Program-made: the position numbers and the translations under genes | Source of the DNA: CAYUNT01 sp964446285 | GTDB lineage: Bacteria; Sumerlaeota; Sumerlaeia; SLMS01; CAYUNT01 | NCBI GenBank assembly: GCA_964446285.1 | Contig: CAYUNT010000018.1 | Coordinates: 1-36,094 of the forward strand | Direction: 5' to 3' | Length of the DNA stretch: 36,094 bases | The notes under the pieces: generated by a model | Told to the model about the DNA's origin: nothing | What the model saw: only the letters and a program-made list of their open reading frames with translations | Databases searched by the model: none | Shown here: piece by piece, positions 1-8,257 of the stretch | How positions within the stretch are numbered: position 1 is the first letter of the stretch | How the letters are laid out: every line of letters begins with the position of its first letter

Positions 1-45
1 GGGCATTTTGCCCGTGATTCCGGTGGCTTGGGCGTCTCGCCCAAG
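1..45. repeat. Double-hairpin interspersed repeat, copy 1 (5' end cut by window)
   Basis: Two adjacent palindromes are visible: the remnant GGGCATTTTGCCC at 1-13, and CTTGGGCGTCTCGCCCAAG at 27-45, joined by GTGATTCCGGTGG. The same second palindrome recurs at 26582-26600 and 31186-31204. The copy at 26553 also has a complete first palindrome, so the left arm here is truncated only by the window edge. All three copies are intergenic. No function is known to me; it behaves like a small dispersed palindromic element. Confidence 0.8.
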
Positions 46-230
46 ATTTTTCCTGTTCTTTGAACGGTTCCTGGCGCGGAGATGCCGCCGATTCTGTTGC
101 GTTTCCTGCCCTTGCGGACTTAGGGTGCCCATAAAGCGCCGTGGTTGAATTGTTCAATCGCGGCGTCCACGCGAAAATTGCTCAACACCGCAGCGCACGC
201 CATTCTTTTACTATCCGTCTTGTCGCTTCG

Positions 231-2585
231 ATGACAAATCCCCACGCTTCCGAATCCCGGCTTCAGGTCCTCATTGCCATTCTTCTTCTGCTCGGAATCT
301 CGGCAGTGTCGCTATACCAGCGCATCCCATATCTCGACATGGACATCCTGGGACGCGACCGGATTCGCGAGGCGACTGACGCGACCATCACAAAAAACCT
401 CTATGAACACGGCCTGTGGCCATCGAGCATCCGATCGGATGTTTACGCGAGCGACAACAAAGACTATATTTCCTGGCGGCTGGAGTTCCCGACATATCAG
501 GCGATTGTGGCCCTGACCTACAAATTCACTGGCGTCCGCGAGATTAATGGCAAAATAGTCAACTGCCTGTTTTTCTATGGAGCATTGCTGTTTTTGTTCC
601 TGTTCATGAAGGAAATCATGAACTGGGAGGCGGGAGTGGCCGCCTTTGCGCTGGCGGCCTGCGCGCCGCTTTCGATCTACTATTCCTGCACGTTTCAGCG
701 TGTTGGACTGCTGGCGCTATCGCTGACGGGATTCTTGTATTTCTGGGCCAGATTTTTGCGGACGCAGGGGCGCGGGGCGTTCTGGGCCGCGCTTATTTTC
801 GCCTCGCACGCCTGCCTGCTGCACTATAGCCGCGCCTTTGTTGTCGCGCCTTTTTTCATTGCTTCCACGCTCCATGCCCGCGGGTGGAAAGCGCTGCGCC
901 AGCACTGGTTTTACTGGTTCCTGCCCGGCGCGGGACTTGCCCCGTTTCTCTGGCTGGCGAGCGCCTTGATCTCCAGCGCTTCGCTCGGCAACCGGCCCAA
1001 ATGCGTGCCCGGGCTTCGCGATTTCGGAAATCCCGCCTATTACTTGCAGTGGATTACGCCCGCCCTGGCCGACAATCTGTGGATTTACCTGATAGGCATG
1101 GGGGTTGGAGTAGCGTGGATCGGCTTTGCTGTGGTGGCCTTGCTCAAACCCTGGCCCCGTCAGATGGTTCTCGTCTCGTTCGCGCTCGGAGTTTTCGCCT
1201 TTATAGTGATGGACTCCTATCCGTTTATGATCGTGTTGCACGCTTATTATCTTCTCGATGCCGTCTTGCTGCTGGCCGCGCTGGCGGGAGCAGGTGTGGC
1301 GGGCGCTATTTCCGGCGCGGGCAAATGGAGAATCGCGGCCGGGCTGGCCGTGGCGGCGGCCGCCGCCACAATTTTGTCGGACAACGCCTTGAAAGGCCGT
1401 GATTTCCGAGAATCGTTTGGATGGGAAACCTACGGAGACCGCCTGACCAAAGAGCAATTCAACGCGGCCGTGCCCGAACGCGGCGGCAGAGAGGCGGCCA
1501 TCATCGCCAAGGGATTTTCCGAGGTGATGATGTATCAGATTCGCGCCCAAGGCTGGCTTGTGGAGCCGAATAGCGACCCGGCCCAAAGATTGCCAGTTCT
1601 CAAATCCCTCGGCTGCCAATATGCCATCGCCTCCATCCCCGAGGAAGGTTCGCCCGGCGCCTGGCTGGATTGGCTCAGCTCGGATACGCTATGCCTCTTT
1701 GCCAATCGACGTTATGCAGCCTTCGATTTGCGGACCCAGCCCCGCAAAACCGCCCCGCCCGAATTTGAACTCGTGGACACAATCCCCATTCAGTATGTGT
1801 CTCACATACGCGAAACTGAGGACCGGATTTTCCTGGGCAAGCTTCACGCCCCCTGGCTTTATGAAGTGAGCACATCGCCCACGCTGGCTCAGCCAATCGC
1901 GTTTCAGCCATCCCCGTTCACCGAGTCGCTGAAAGGAGAACTGGCCTCCTTCGGCCTGCTGGGGAGCCACTGGTATTACATGGTTCTCCGATATCCCAAT
2001 CGCTTTCAGGTGCTGGATCACCTGGGCGCCCTCGTGGAAGAATACGCCCTTCCACCGGATGCTCGATTGCGCTGGACCGATTATGACGCGAATACCGGGC
2101 GCCTGGTGGCCAGCGACATGGCGAATCATTGCGTGTGGTTCTTCAACCGCCGGGGCGAAGTCCTTGAACAGTGGGGGCGCGAGGGGCACAGGGGCTATCC
2201 GGACCGGTTCATCAATCCCGGAAAAGTCCTTGTGAGGGATGGGCAATTGCTGGTGGCGGATGGCGGGAATCAGCGCCTGATGATTTACGACGCCAGATTC
2301 CGGCCAGTGCAGGAGCTGGGGCGAAACAGCCTTTTGCCTGTTGCGCGGCTTTATTCTTATTGCCCGGGGCCGAATGGCAGCCTGTTCCTGGCCAGCGATT
2401 CCGCCCACAACGTCACTTTTGTTGATTCGCGCGGATGGCTTCTCGGCGTCTTGAAAATCGAGCAACCCTGGGAGGTCCACTACAGCGAACGCCTCGGCCT
2501 GCTTTTCGTGGCCTCGTGGGGATCGAAAAATGCTGTGTTTGTCTATAAAATCCGCTGGCCGGAAACCGTCCCGCCGAACGGATAA
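231..2585 (+). CDS. GT-C-like membrane glycosyltransferase fused to NHL-type beta-propeller
   Basis: A 784-residue integral membrane protein. The first about 390 residues hold roughly ten hydrophobic segments, starting directly after the N-terminus, with an acidic early loop (GRDRIREATDATI). Both resemble the PMT/ArnT (GT39/GT83) family, which transfers sugars from polyprenyl carriers at the outer face of the cytoplasmic membrane. The C-terminal part from about residue 515 is soluble and repetitive; a blade near residues 661-690 (INPGKVLVRDG, VADGGNQRLMIYD) is typical of NHL propellers. I chose the ATG at 231 rather than the GTG at 141, because the extra 30 residues are polar and the hydrophobic helix begins just after the ATG. 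The propeller is expected to be extracytoplasmic. The sugar donor and acceptor cannot be read from sequence. It converges with the downstream fdrA-like gene. Confidence 0.7.
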   Translation: MTNPHASESRLQVLIAILLLLGISAVSLYQRIPYLDMDILGRDRIREATDATITKNLYEHGLWPSSIRSDVYASDNKDYISWRLEFPTYQAIVALTYKFTGVREINGKIVNCLFFYGALLFLFLFMKEIMNWEAGVAAFALAACAPLSIYYSCTFQRVGLLALSLTGFLYFWARFLRTQGRGAFWAALIFASHACLLHYSRAFVVAPFFIASTLHARGWKALRQHWFYWFLPGAGLAPFLWLASALISSASLGNRPKCVPGLRDFGNPAYYLQWITPALADNLWIYLIGMGVGVAWIGFAVVALLKPWPRQMVLVSFALGVFAFIVMDSYPFMIVLHAYYLLDAVLLLAALAGAGVAGAISGAGKWRIAAGLAVAAAAATILSDNALKGRDFRESFGWETYGDRLTKEQFNAAVPERGGREAAIIAKGFSEVMMYQIRAQGWLVEPNSDPAQRLPVLKSLGCQYAIASIPEEGSPGAWLDWLSSDTLCLFANRRYAAFDLRTQPRKTAPPEFELVDTIPIQYVSHIRETEDRIFLGKLHAPWLYEVSTSPTLAQPIAFQPSPFTESLKGELASFGLLGSHWYYMVLRYPNRFQVLDHLGALVEEYALPPDARLRWTDYDANTGRLVASDMANHCVWFFNRRGEVLEQWGREGHRGYPDRFINPGKVLVRDGQLLVADGGNQRLMIYDARFRPVQELGRNSLLPVARLYSYCPGPNGSLFLASDSAHNVTFVDSRGWLLGVLKIEQPWEVHYSERLGLLFVASWGSKNAVFVYKIRWPETVPPNG

Positions 2586-2692
2586 GGCAGCATACAATGC
2601 CAGTTGATATAGGCTGCGGTCCCCTTGGTCTCACCGGCCCAATATGTCCCATTCCCGTTATATAGCAAATATCGAATACGTTCTGCGGATAC

Positions 2693-4300
2693 TCAACACA
2701 GGCCGCGCAGAATTTCCGCCGCAAGGGCGGAGGCATGGCGGTTGTCGGGCGCGACAATGACGCCGGCGGATTCGAGCGTCTGGCGCTGGCGCGCGTAGTC
2801 TTGTGGATCGAGGTCTGTGCCGGTAATCGACGCGATGGCCACATAATTCCCAGGCGCGGCCTTTATTTTCGCCTGCGCAAGTCCTTCGGCCAGAACCCCG
2901 GCAGGGTCCGGATGCGAGCCGTAGCCCAGAATGAGGTCAAAGAGCAGCAACATAGCGGCGGGGGCGGAAGAATCGTCGAATTCGGCGAGGAGGCGCTCGT
3001 TGCGCAGCGCCGGTTCGATCATGGGATGGGGGCGTCCGGCGGTGAATTCGTCGTCGCCCAAGTCGAGCACCATATTGCCGCGAGGCCTGTCCGCGCCTGT
3101 GATTTTGCGCTCGCCCTTTTTATGCAGATTCGAGAATATCTTATGCCCGGCGCGTTCGAGCAGGCATAGAGCCTCGTGTCCAGTGGTGCCGCCGCAGAAG
3201 AGTCCGCGCAGGACGGCGCCCTTGGCGAGGCGGCGTGCGATTTCGCGCGTCAAATCTGGCGAAAAGACGGAGGAAACGGAATCCGCAACGGCAATTCCCG
3301 CGAGCCTGCATGCCTCTTCCGCCGCGCCAGCCAGGCTGGAGGCAAATCGGATTATGCTGCTGGCGTCGTTGTTTTCGCGTGATGAGCCGACGAAATGCAC
3401 TACAGCGGGTTTTCCGGCGGCGCGCAGCGCCTCAAGCACTTTTTCGGCCACGGCGGGCGCGGGTGGTTTCGAGACGACGACGATCACTTGGGTTTGCGGA
3501 TCGGCCGCGAGCGCCTCGATGCCCATGCGCGTCATGAGGCCGCCGACGTTTTCTGAGAGGTCGCGCCCGCCCGTGCCGATGGCCTGGCTGATGCCGCCGC
3601 CCAGCCGGTGCACGGCGCATGTGATTTCCTGAATGCCTGTGCCCGACGCGCCCACGACGCCGATCGCGCCGCGCCGCACCACATTCGCAAAGGCCAGCGG
3701 CTTGCCGTTCAAAATCGCCGTGCCGCAATCCGGACCCATCATCAAAAGTCCGCGCCGTGCCGCCAGATTCTTCAGCGCGATTTCGTCTTCGAGAGCGACG
3801 TTGTCTGAAAATAACATCACGTGCAGGCCGCGTTCGAGCGCCAGGCGGGCTTCGCGCGCGGCGTAGATTCCCGGAACGGAAATCAGCGCCACGTTGGCAT
3901 CGGGGGCTATGCGCACGGCCCCGGCCAGATCGCGCGGACGAGGCGCGGCGCCTCCGCTTCTTGCGCCGTTTTCACCGCCATTGGCGGTCCGCGTCCCACT
4001 GCCTTTCAGGAGAACATCAATGGCCTTTTCGATTTGCGCCGGTTCCGCGCCCTCGCCGCGAATGGCGAGAATCAGATCGTTGGGTCCCGCCGGATCGACC
4101 TCCGCTGCCGGATACCCCGTGTCGGTCAGCAGGCGCTTGTTCGCGGCCGTGCCCATCGCCACAACGGCGTCCTCGATTCCGGGGATCGCCTTGATCTCAC
4201 GCGAAATCCGCATCAGGAACACGGAATCGTAATACGAATCTCGCCGAATCGCCACATGTCCGCCCCTGCGGCTGCCACTGCTGTTATTCCTGGTGCTCAT
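2693..4300 (-). CDS. fdrA: FdrA-like acyl-CoA synthetase-fold protein
   Basis: A 535-residue protein close in length to E. coli FdrA (about 555). It has a succinyl-CoA-synthetase-like organisation: a CoA-binding-type Rossmann region with VALISVPGIYAAREA (about 137-151) and MGPDCGTAILNGKPLAFAN (188-206), then GVVGASGTGIQE (about 214-225) and a C-terminal ligase-CoA-like domain with FCGGTTGHEAL. FdrA in E. coli belongs to the allantoin/oxamate cluster and acts with YlbE and YlbF in oxamate carbamoyl transfer; neither partner is in this window. The ATG at 4300 overlaps the TGA of the upstream molybdenum hydroxylase (ATGA), implying translational coupling and a shared role. A longer reading frame upstream of this start is only overlap with the hydroxylase gene. 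The family call is firm; the substrate is inferred from context. Confidence 0.8.
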   Translation of the reverse strand: MSTRNNSSGSRRGGHVAIRRDSYYDSVFLMRISREIKAIPGIEDAVVAMGTAANKRLLTDTGYPAAEVDPAGPNDLILAIRGEGAEPAQIEKAIDVLLKGSGTRTANGGENGARSGGAAPRPRDLAGAVRIAPDANVALISVPGIYAAREARLALERGLHVMLFSDNVALEDEIALKNLAARRGLLMMGPDCGTAILNGKPLAFANVVRRGAIGVVGASGTGIQEITCAVHRLGGGISQAIGTGGRDLSENVGGLMTRMGIEALAADPQTQVIVVVSKPPAPAVAEKVLEALRAAGKPAVVHFVGSSRENNDASSIIRFASSLAGAAEEACRLAGIAVADSVSSVFSPDLTREIARRLAKGAVLRGLFCGGTTGHEALCLLERAGHKIFSNLHKKGERKITGADRPRGNMVLDLGDDEFTAGRPHPMIEPALRNERLLAEFDDSSAPAAMLLLFDLILGYGSHPDPAGVLAEGLAQAKIKAAPGNYVAIASITGTDLDPQDYARQRQTLESAGVIVAPDNRHASALAAEILRGLC

Positions 4301-7191
4301 CGCTTGCTCCCTGCTGGAATGGAGGTGGCGTCTTCTTTTTCGACGCCTTGGCTTTCGAGTTGCCGCCTCAGCGCCCAGAAAACACTTTCCGGATCGAGAG
4401 GAATCGAAAAGACCTCGACGCCGGTCGCATCGGCAAGCGCGTTGCCCACGGCGCTTGGCACGGAAACCATCGGGTGTTCGGCGATGCCGCGCGCGCCATG
4501 CGGACCCCCGGGAAAAGGTGTTTCGACAAATCGCACCGCGATGGATGGCGGGATGTCGTGCGCCGTCGGGACTTTGTAATCCTTCAGGTTGGCGTTCAAA
4601 AACCGCCCATCGCCCGAGAAGACAAACTTTTCGCACAGCGCCGATCCCAGCCCCTGCACAATGCCTCCCACCGCCTGGCACTGGCACTGCTGCTCGTTGA
4701 TGACGCGCCCGGCATCGAACGCGGAAACCATGCGCGGAACAACGATTTCTCCGGTTTCGAGATCGACCTCGATTTCAATGGCGTGCGCCCCGTAGGTCCA
4801 ATCGAGCGCCGGAAGACCCTGGCCTGTTTCGGGATCGAGGTTCGTCAGTCCCTGCGCGATGTAACGCCCGCGGCCAATCACCGGCCCGCCGATCGAGTTG
4901 CCGTTCGGATACACATATCCCAGCACGAGTTTCGTATAGTCGATGCCCTGTTCCGGGTGGCCCTTCACATGCACGCGGCTGTTTTCGCAAATCAGCGCGT
5001 CTTCCGGGACGCGCAGCACCTCGGAAGCGACGCGGCGGAACTGGCGCAGGCAATCGCGCGCCGCCTCGATCACAGCGTTGCCGCCCATCACCGTGAAGCG
5101 GCTCGCCACTGTCTGCCAGTCGTAGGGCGTGTAGTCCGTATCGCATTCCCACGACACTTTTACTTTTTCGAACGGGATTTTCAGTTCCTCGGCGGCGATT
5201 TGAGAGAGCGCGGTATAGGTGCCTTGGCCGTAATCAACGCCGCTGATGAGGACGTTCACCGAAGCGTCTTCATTGAATTTGATGACGGCCGAGCACGAGG
5301 TGAATGTCGGCATCGCGGGCGCTTTGTGCAGGAGCGCGAGTCCGATTCCGCGCGCTTTTTTGGCTCCGGCGGCGGGCGGCATCCAGCCCGCTCGCCCTTC
5401 CGCCCAGCCGATTTCCGACGCGGCGATTTCGAGGCATTTGTCCGGGCGGCCGTGGTGGTCGGTAAAGAGTTCGCCCGTTATCGTCGTGTCACCGGGCTGC
5501 AAGACGTTGCGAAGGCGGATTTCGAGCGGCGTCAGGCCGATCTGGCGCGCGATCATGTCCATGTTGCGTTCGACGGCCCAAAGCACTTCAAGATGCCCGA
5601 ACCCGCGGTAAGCCGTGCCGAAAACCTTGTTCGTATATACGACAAACGAGTCGATCTTGCAGTTGGGCACATTGTATGGCCCCGCGCCCGAGTAGGCAGC
5701 GGCGCGCCCGATGTTCACGCCATAGTCCGCGTATGCGCCCGCGTCCCAAACGTATTTCACATCGAGCGCCGTGATTTTTCCGTCGCGCGTCACGCCTGTT
5801 TTAATCTTTGTGTGCAGACCCTGGCGCGACGGGATCGTGTGGAATTCCTCTTCGCGCGTGCAGACGAGTTTGACGGGCCGTCCGCCCGCTTTTTTCGAGA
5901 GGCAATAGATAAGTGGTTCGAGATGGATTCCGGCCTTGCCGCCGAATCCGCCACCCACATAAGGCACGCGGACGCGAATTTTTGAATGCGCGATGCCGAA
6001 CGTGTGCGAGAACAAATTCCTCACCGTAAAAGGAGATTGCGCCGACGTGATGATGTCCACATTGCCGCCGGGTTTGGCCTGCACGATGGCCGCGTGCGTT
6101 TCCATCGCCATGTGCTGGACGGGCACGCAGTCGAATTCGTGTTCGATAATATGATCCGCCTTCTTGAATCCATCGTCCACGTCGCCTTTGCGGATTTTCT
6201 GATGGTGGGCGATGTTTGTGCCGGGTTTCGGAAAGAAAACTCCCTTCATCCACGAGTAACTGCCGAGGTCTTCGTGGACGAGCGTCTGCGGATTGTCGAG
6301 ACTTTCGCAGGCGTCCATGACGGGCTTCAGGACCTCGTATTCCACCTCGATGGCCGCGCACGCCGCCCGCGCCTGCGCCTCGGTTTCCGCCGCCACGGCC
6401 GCCACCGGTTCGCCCTGGTAGCGGACGCGATCGCGCGCCAGAATATCCTTGTCTTGCATATACAATCCGACTTTGTGCGACAGTTCGCGACCGGTCAGAA
6501 CTGCCCGCACGCCCGGCATTGTCTTGGCCTTCTCCACCGAGATGCGTACGATCCGCGCCGAGGCGTGCGGCGAGACGAGCATTCGCGCGTGCAGCATTCC
6601 GGGCAGCGCCATGTCGTGCACAAATGTGGCCGTGCCGGTGATTTTCTCGACGGCATCCACGCGCGGATAGCCGCCGCCGATGAGAGGTGTGTCTGGCGGA
6701 AGCGCGCGCGCTTTGTAACCGCCATTTTTAGCCGCGCGCGCCACGGCCTCAATCGCGTCCATAATCGGCGCATATCCCGTGCAACGGCATAGATTTCCCG
6801 CAATCGCCTCAGTGATTTCCTCGCGCGTGGGCGACGGATTGTGCATCAGCAGGGCGCGCGCCGCCACGATCATGCCCGGCGTGCAGAATCCGCATTGCGT
6901 CGCGCCGAAGTCGATGAACGCCTGCTGCAAATCCGAGAGCAAATCACCGTGCGTTTCGCCTTCGACCGTGCGGAACTCATGCCCATCCGCCTCAACCGCC
7001 AGCATCAGACACGAGTTCACGGGCCGCCCGTCCATAATGACCGTGCATGCGCCGCATTCGCCGATGCCGCATCCGAACTTCGCGCCAGGCAGATGAAGAT
7101 CGTTGCGCAGGAGTTCAAGCAACGTCCGCTCCGGCGGAACCTCCAGCGTGAATTTTTCCCCATTCACGGTGATTGCGATTGTGTATTTCAT
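4297..7191 (-). CDS. Xanthine dehydrogenase-family molybdenum hydroxylase, fused 2Fe-2S and Moco subunit
   Basis: A 964-residue protein. Residues 1-160 form the two [2Fe-2S] domains: cysteines 41, 46, 49 and 61 (CGIGECGACT), then C100/C103 and C135/C137 (CGFCTPG, CRCTGY). From about 170 onward it is the molybdopterin domain, with GGGFGGK at 413-419, AYRGFGHLE at 527-535, a GQGT motif and the catalytic glutamate E905 in GARGIAEHP. No FAD domain lies between them; FAD is supplied by the separate gene at 8258-9118. The layout matches Mop-type aldehyde oxidoreductases as well as split xanthine dehydrogenases. E364 (METHAAIV) and R456 (SRQGLH) align by eye with the purine-binding Glu802 and Arg880 of bovine XDH, which favours a purine-like substrate. 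The ATG at 7191 has AAGGTGA upstream. It overlaps fdrA by 4 bases. Confidence 0.88.
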   Translation of the reverse strand: MKYTIAITVNGEKFTLEVPPERTLLELLRNDLHLPGAKFGCGIGECGACTVIMDGRPVNSCLMLAVEADGHEFRTVEGETHGDLLSDLQQAFIDFGATQCGFCTPGMIVAARALLMHNPSPTREEITEAIAGNLCRCTGYAPIMDAIEAVARAAKNGGYKARALPPDTPLIGGGYPRVDAVEKITGTATFVHDMALPGMLHARMLVSPHASARIVRISVEKAKTMPGVRAVLTGRELSHKVGLYMQDKDILARDRVRYQGEPVAAVAAETEAQARAACAAIEVEYEVLKPVMDACESLDNPQTLVHEDLGSYSWMKGVFFPKPGTNIAHHQKIRKGDVDDGFKKADHIIEHEFDCVPVQHMAMETHAAIVQAKPGGNVDIITSAQSPFTVRNLFSHTFGIAHSKIRVRVPYVGGGFGGKAGIHLEPLIYCLSKKAGGRPVKLVCTREEEFHTIPSRQGLHTKIKTGVTRDGKITALDVKYVWDAGAYADYGVNIGRAAAYSGAGPYNVPNCKIDSFVVYTNKVFGTAYRGFGHLEVLWAVERNMDMIARQIGLTPLEIRLRNVLQPGDTTITGELFTDHHGRPDKCLEIAASEIGWAEGRAGWMPPAAGAKKARGIGLALLHKAPAMPTFTSCSAVIKFNEDASVNVLISGVDYGQGTYTALSQIAAEELKIPFEKVKVSWECDTDYTPYDWQTVASRFTVMGGNAVIEAARDCLRQFRRVASEVLRVPEDALICENSRVHVKGHPEQGIDYTKLVLGYVYPNGNSIGGPVIGRGRYIAQGLTNLDPETGQGLPALDWTYGAHAIEIEVDLETGEIVVPRMVSAFDAGRVINEQQCQCQAVGGIVQGLGSALCEKFVFSGDGRFLNANLKDYKVPTAHDIPPSIAVRFVETPFPGGPHGARGIAEHPMVSVPSAVGNALADATGVEVFSIPLDPESVFWALRRQLESQGVEKEDATSIPAGSKR

Positions 7192-7310
7192 TAGGATTCA
7201 CCTTGGTTTATCGCTCTGTCGATCCAATGCGACGCATTCAGTTCATTCTTACCGCTTCGTTTCCAAACATGGCTTTTTCGATTCACCCAGGAAGATTCTC
7301 CAGGCCGTAT

Positions 7311-7853
7311 TCATGTATTCTTTTCCAGGTATCGAATACAGCTAGCCAAGAATTCTCTGAATTTGTGAACCTTGGCGCTTTCGGGACGCAGATTGTTAAA
7401 AGGTTCTTCACAAGGAACTTTCAGAACTTGGATTGTCCGAGATGGGTTAATGGAATCCGGAACATGCGCTATCCAGGGATATTCAGGATTAGGCGCCTGA
7501 ACGCTTCCTCCCTTCGGTGAGAGGTCTTCGATTTGCTGAGCTAAACTTTCGAAAGAAGCTACACAGGCGTTAAATTGCGCGCGCTGCATCTTCCTATAAT
7601 ACGGGCTGATGTAGTTGAAAATACGCTGATCGCTTCGTGCATTTCTTACAAACATAACCAAGGCTTTATGGGTAGTTTTGAGCGGCGCGGATGTTCCAGG
7701 GGGTGTATTCATGGCCTTTGCCATCTTTTCGGAAGCCATTTGCAGGTAATGTAGTTGATGGCATACTGGAACCCCTAGTTCGCACACTTTCTCAAATACT
7801 CGGAAGTCAGAAATGGCCTGCCTGGCATATCCGCGCCTCCAATCAATGCTCAT
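7311..7853 (-). CDS. HEPN-like helical protein of unknown function
   Basis: A 180-residue soluble protein, mostly helical. The segment CHQLHYLQMASEKMAKAM (31-48) resembles the conserved helix of HEPN domains (His, then Q/A-A-x-EKxxKA). Later come a PNPEYPW motif at 121-127 and a helical C-terminus. From memory it resembles a widespread uncharacterised family with HYLQMA-EK and PNPEYPW motifs; I could not check this. HEPN RNases use R-x4-6-H, and the only match is R156 to H163 (six residues between), which may be chance. Its start lies 11 bases inside the small upstream gene at 7843-8184, so the two are coupled. Sampled stretches here are 42-48% GC, against over 60% in the flanking hydroxylase genes, suggesting acquisition. 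No activity is assigned. Confidence 0.6.
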   Translation of the reverse strand: MSIDWRRGYARQAISDFRVFEKVCELGVPVCHQLHYLQMASEKMAKAMNTPPGTSAPLKTTHKALVMFVRNARSDQRIFNYISPYYRKMQRAQFNACVASFESLAQQIEDLSPKGGSVQAPNPEYPWIAHVPDSINPSRTIQVLKVPCEEPFNNLRPESAKVHKFREFLASCIRYLEKNT

Positions 7854-8184
7854 GGTCGTTTTCCCCCGCCGGCCAAATCTTAACTGCCTGATCCCACTCG
7901 CCCCATCCCTCAGGGGGCTTAACCCGGCCGACTTCCTCAGGATTTATCAGCGCCACCCCTGAGGGAAGTGGCATTCCTATGGAATCATCCGGTCCGAAAT
8001 AAAAGGCTGCCGCCTGATCTTCGCTGGGCAGATAGTTGGGGTAGCTTGCATCAACCTCAATGAGCCTCACTATATTATCGTCTGGAAACCAATAGACCTC
8101 TTTGATGTTTTCCTCCTCGGCAGTGTTGGCGGCGGCCAATCTGTCCGCAGCTTCTTTCACGGCATTTTTCTCTTTGAGGCTCAT
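7843..8184 (-). CDS. Small uncharacterised protein paired with the HEPN-like gene
   Basis: A 113-residue acidic protein with a charged N-terminal helix (about 1-30), then a beta-rich part containing EVYWFPDDNIVRLIEVD and a C-terminal segment PPEGWGEWDQAVKIWP. I do not recognise the family. I chose the ATG at 8184 over the one at 8208 because AAGGAGATATTCC directly precedes it. It overlaps the downstream HEPN-like gene by 11 bases, and a sampled line is about 43% GC, so the two genes form one low-GC unit. The arrangement, a small acidic protein translated just before a HEPN-like protein, is the usual layout of an antitoxin-toxin or regulator-effector pair. That is inference from layout only. 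Confidence 0.65.
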   Translation of the reverse strand: MSLKEKNAVKEAADRLAAANTAEEENIKEVYWFPDDNIVRLIEVDASYPNYLPSEDQAAAFYFGPDDSIGMPLPSGVALINPEEVGRVKPPEGWGEWDQAVKIWPAGENDHEH

Positions 8185-8257
8185 GGAATATCTCCTTTTC
8201 CAGTGCATGGAATTCGCGGGCGGTCCTGCCTATTGAATTCTCATTCTGCTTCTGTAT

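Noticed and set aside
4301..4687. N-terminal extension of the FdrA frame
   Set aside because: The extra 129 residues are Arg-rich and overlap the hydroxylase gene; the ATG at 4300 in the ATGA overlap fits the family length.
4672..4690. TGGCAC-like sequence resembling a sigma-54 promoter
   Set aside because: It lies inside the hydroxylase coding sequence and lacks a proper TTGC box at the right spacing.
4348..5985. Long open frame (545 codons) on the plus strand
   Set aside because: It is antisense to the clearly recognisable molybdenum-hydroxylase gene and its product is Arg/His-rich with no family motif; high GC keeps shadow frames open.
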